Under the pieces are notes generated by a model. That model saw only the letters and a program-made list of their open reading frames with translations. It was not told the DNA's origin and did no database searches. Shown here in pieces: positions 63,798-64,000 of a DNA stretch of 64,000 nt (positions are counted from its first letter, which is position 1; each line of letters begins with the position of its first letter). Made by a program: the position numbers and the translations under genes. This DNA is from Collibacillus ludicampi (GTDB lineage: Bacteria; Bacillota; Bacilli; Tumebacillales; BOQE01), in the NCBI RefSeq assembly GCF_023705585.1, contig NZ_BOQE01000001.1, forward strand, positions 526,501 to 590,500, given 5' to 3'.

Positions 63798-64000
63798 GTG
63801 TCTCTCATTCGTCTTATTCCTTTCCGTACGGAATACGCGGCCGATATGGCGGAATTGCTCGCTGACCAAGCTGTACATCAATATCTTGATCTTCCGTTAT
63901 GTACAACAGATGACTGTATCTTCAACATCACGAACGCTATGGCCATGGAGGCTCTCGGATTCGCGCTGCATCGTTTGATCCTCGATTCAAATGACAGACT
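63798..64000 (+). CDS. GNAT-like acetyltransferase, 3'-truncated by window edge
   Basis: A frame starting at GTG 63798, with AGGAGGTAGG just upstream, runs off the window after 67 codons: MSLIRLIPFRTEYAADMAEL, then a region with DCIFNITNAMAMEALGFALH and RLILDSND. The end looks like the GNAT beta4 region before the acetyl-CoA loop, but that loop is outside the window. Confidence 0.55.
   Translation, partial: MSLIRLIPFRTEYAADMAELLADQAVHQYLDLPLCTTDDCIFNITNAMAMEALGFALHRLILDSNDR

Noticed and set aside
1-64000. CRISPR arrays, rRNA and tRNA genes
   Set aside because: I saw no regularly spaced repeats and no rRNA or cloverleaf sequence on either strand.

Overview
The window reads as a chromosome segment of a low-to-mid GC, endospore-forming Firmicute of the Bacillales, perhaps related to Alicyclobacillaceae; I cannot fix the genus. 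The support is two ger germination-receptor operons, the sufCDSUB gene order, a T-box leader, a FadR box matching the Bacillus consensus, AGGAGG-type ribosome sites with many TTG/GTG starts, and Bacillus-type proteins (YfhH, YqkE, YerA, YjbM and MnmH families).

Positions 1-19.7 kb are mostly core chromosome. In order they hold the end of an ABC-2 permease; two HlyD-type adaptors divergent from a 14-TM drug exporter; mnmH; small conserved genes and a HIT protein; two chemoreceptors; an Uma2 nuclease-like protein; a YerA-type deaminase; ispH; an inositol monophosphatase; a lipoprotein cyclophilin; and a fadR-etfB-etfA operon behind a perfect FadR operator. A phasin-like gene follows. From 19.7 to 25.0 kb a five-gene ger operon (A-B-C-D-B) runs leftward from a sigma-G-type promoter, and an IS66-family element sits right behind that promoter.

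Positions 25.1-37.3 kb form an accretion zone. It contains the IS66 element with a nonsense mutation in tnpC, a chemoreceptor, a divergent EAL protein, a chemoreceptor/cheW deletion chimera, intact cheW, a lone tyrosine recombinase between perfect inverted 22-bp sites, an intact IS4-type element, a MazF/PemK-like toxin-antitoxin pair with small overlapping ORFs, an internally deleted IS110 transposase, and an IS256 N-terminus joined to an integrase C-terminus. The recombinase cassette (31167-31994) is the best candidate for an undescribed system: its flanking sites have the arm-spacer-arm form of tyrosine-recombinase core sites and are oriented so that recombination would invert the gene itself.

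Positions 37.3-43.1 kb hold sufCDSUB behind an Rrf2 regulator with a cysteine cluster. Then come a LysM-CAP secreted protein, a marR-DHA2 exporter operon, an FMN glutamate-synthase-like protein, an MFS and an EamA transporter, and a second ger operon (A-B-C) with its own sigma-G-like promoter. A leftward block carries zwf, a cyclase-family amidohydrolase and fetAB. Upstream of zwf is a promoter-to-terminator unit without a credible gene that folds like 6S RNA. The right end has a tightly overlapped leftward operon (Nudix, thiM, thiE, a 2H phosphoesterase, a small alarmone synthetase), preceded by proC under a proline T-box, and ends inside a GNAT-like gene.
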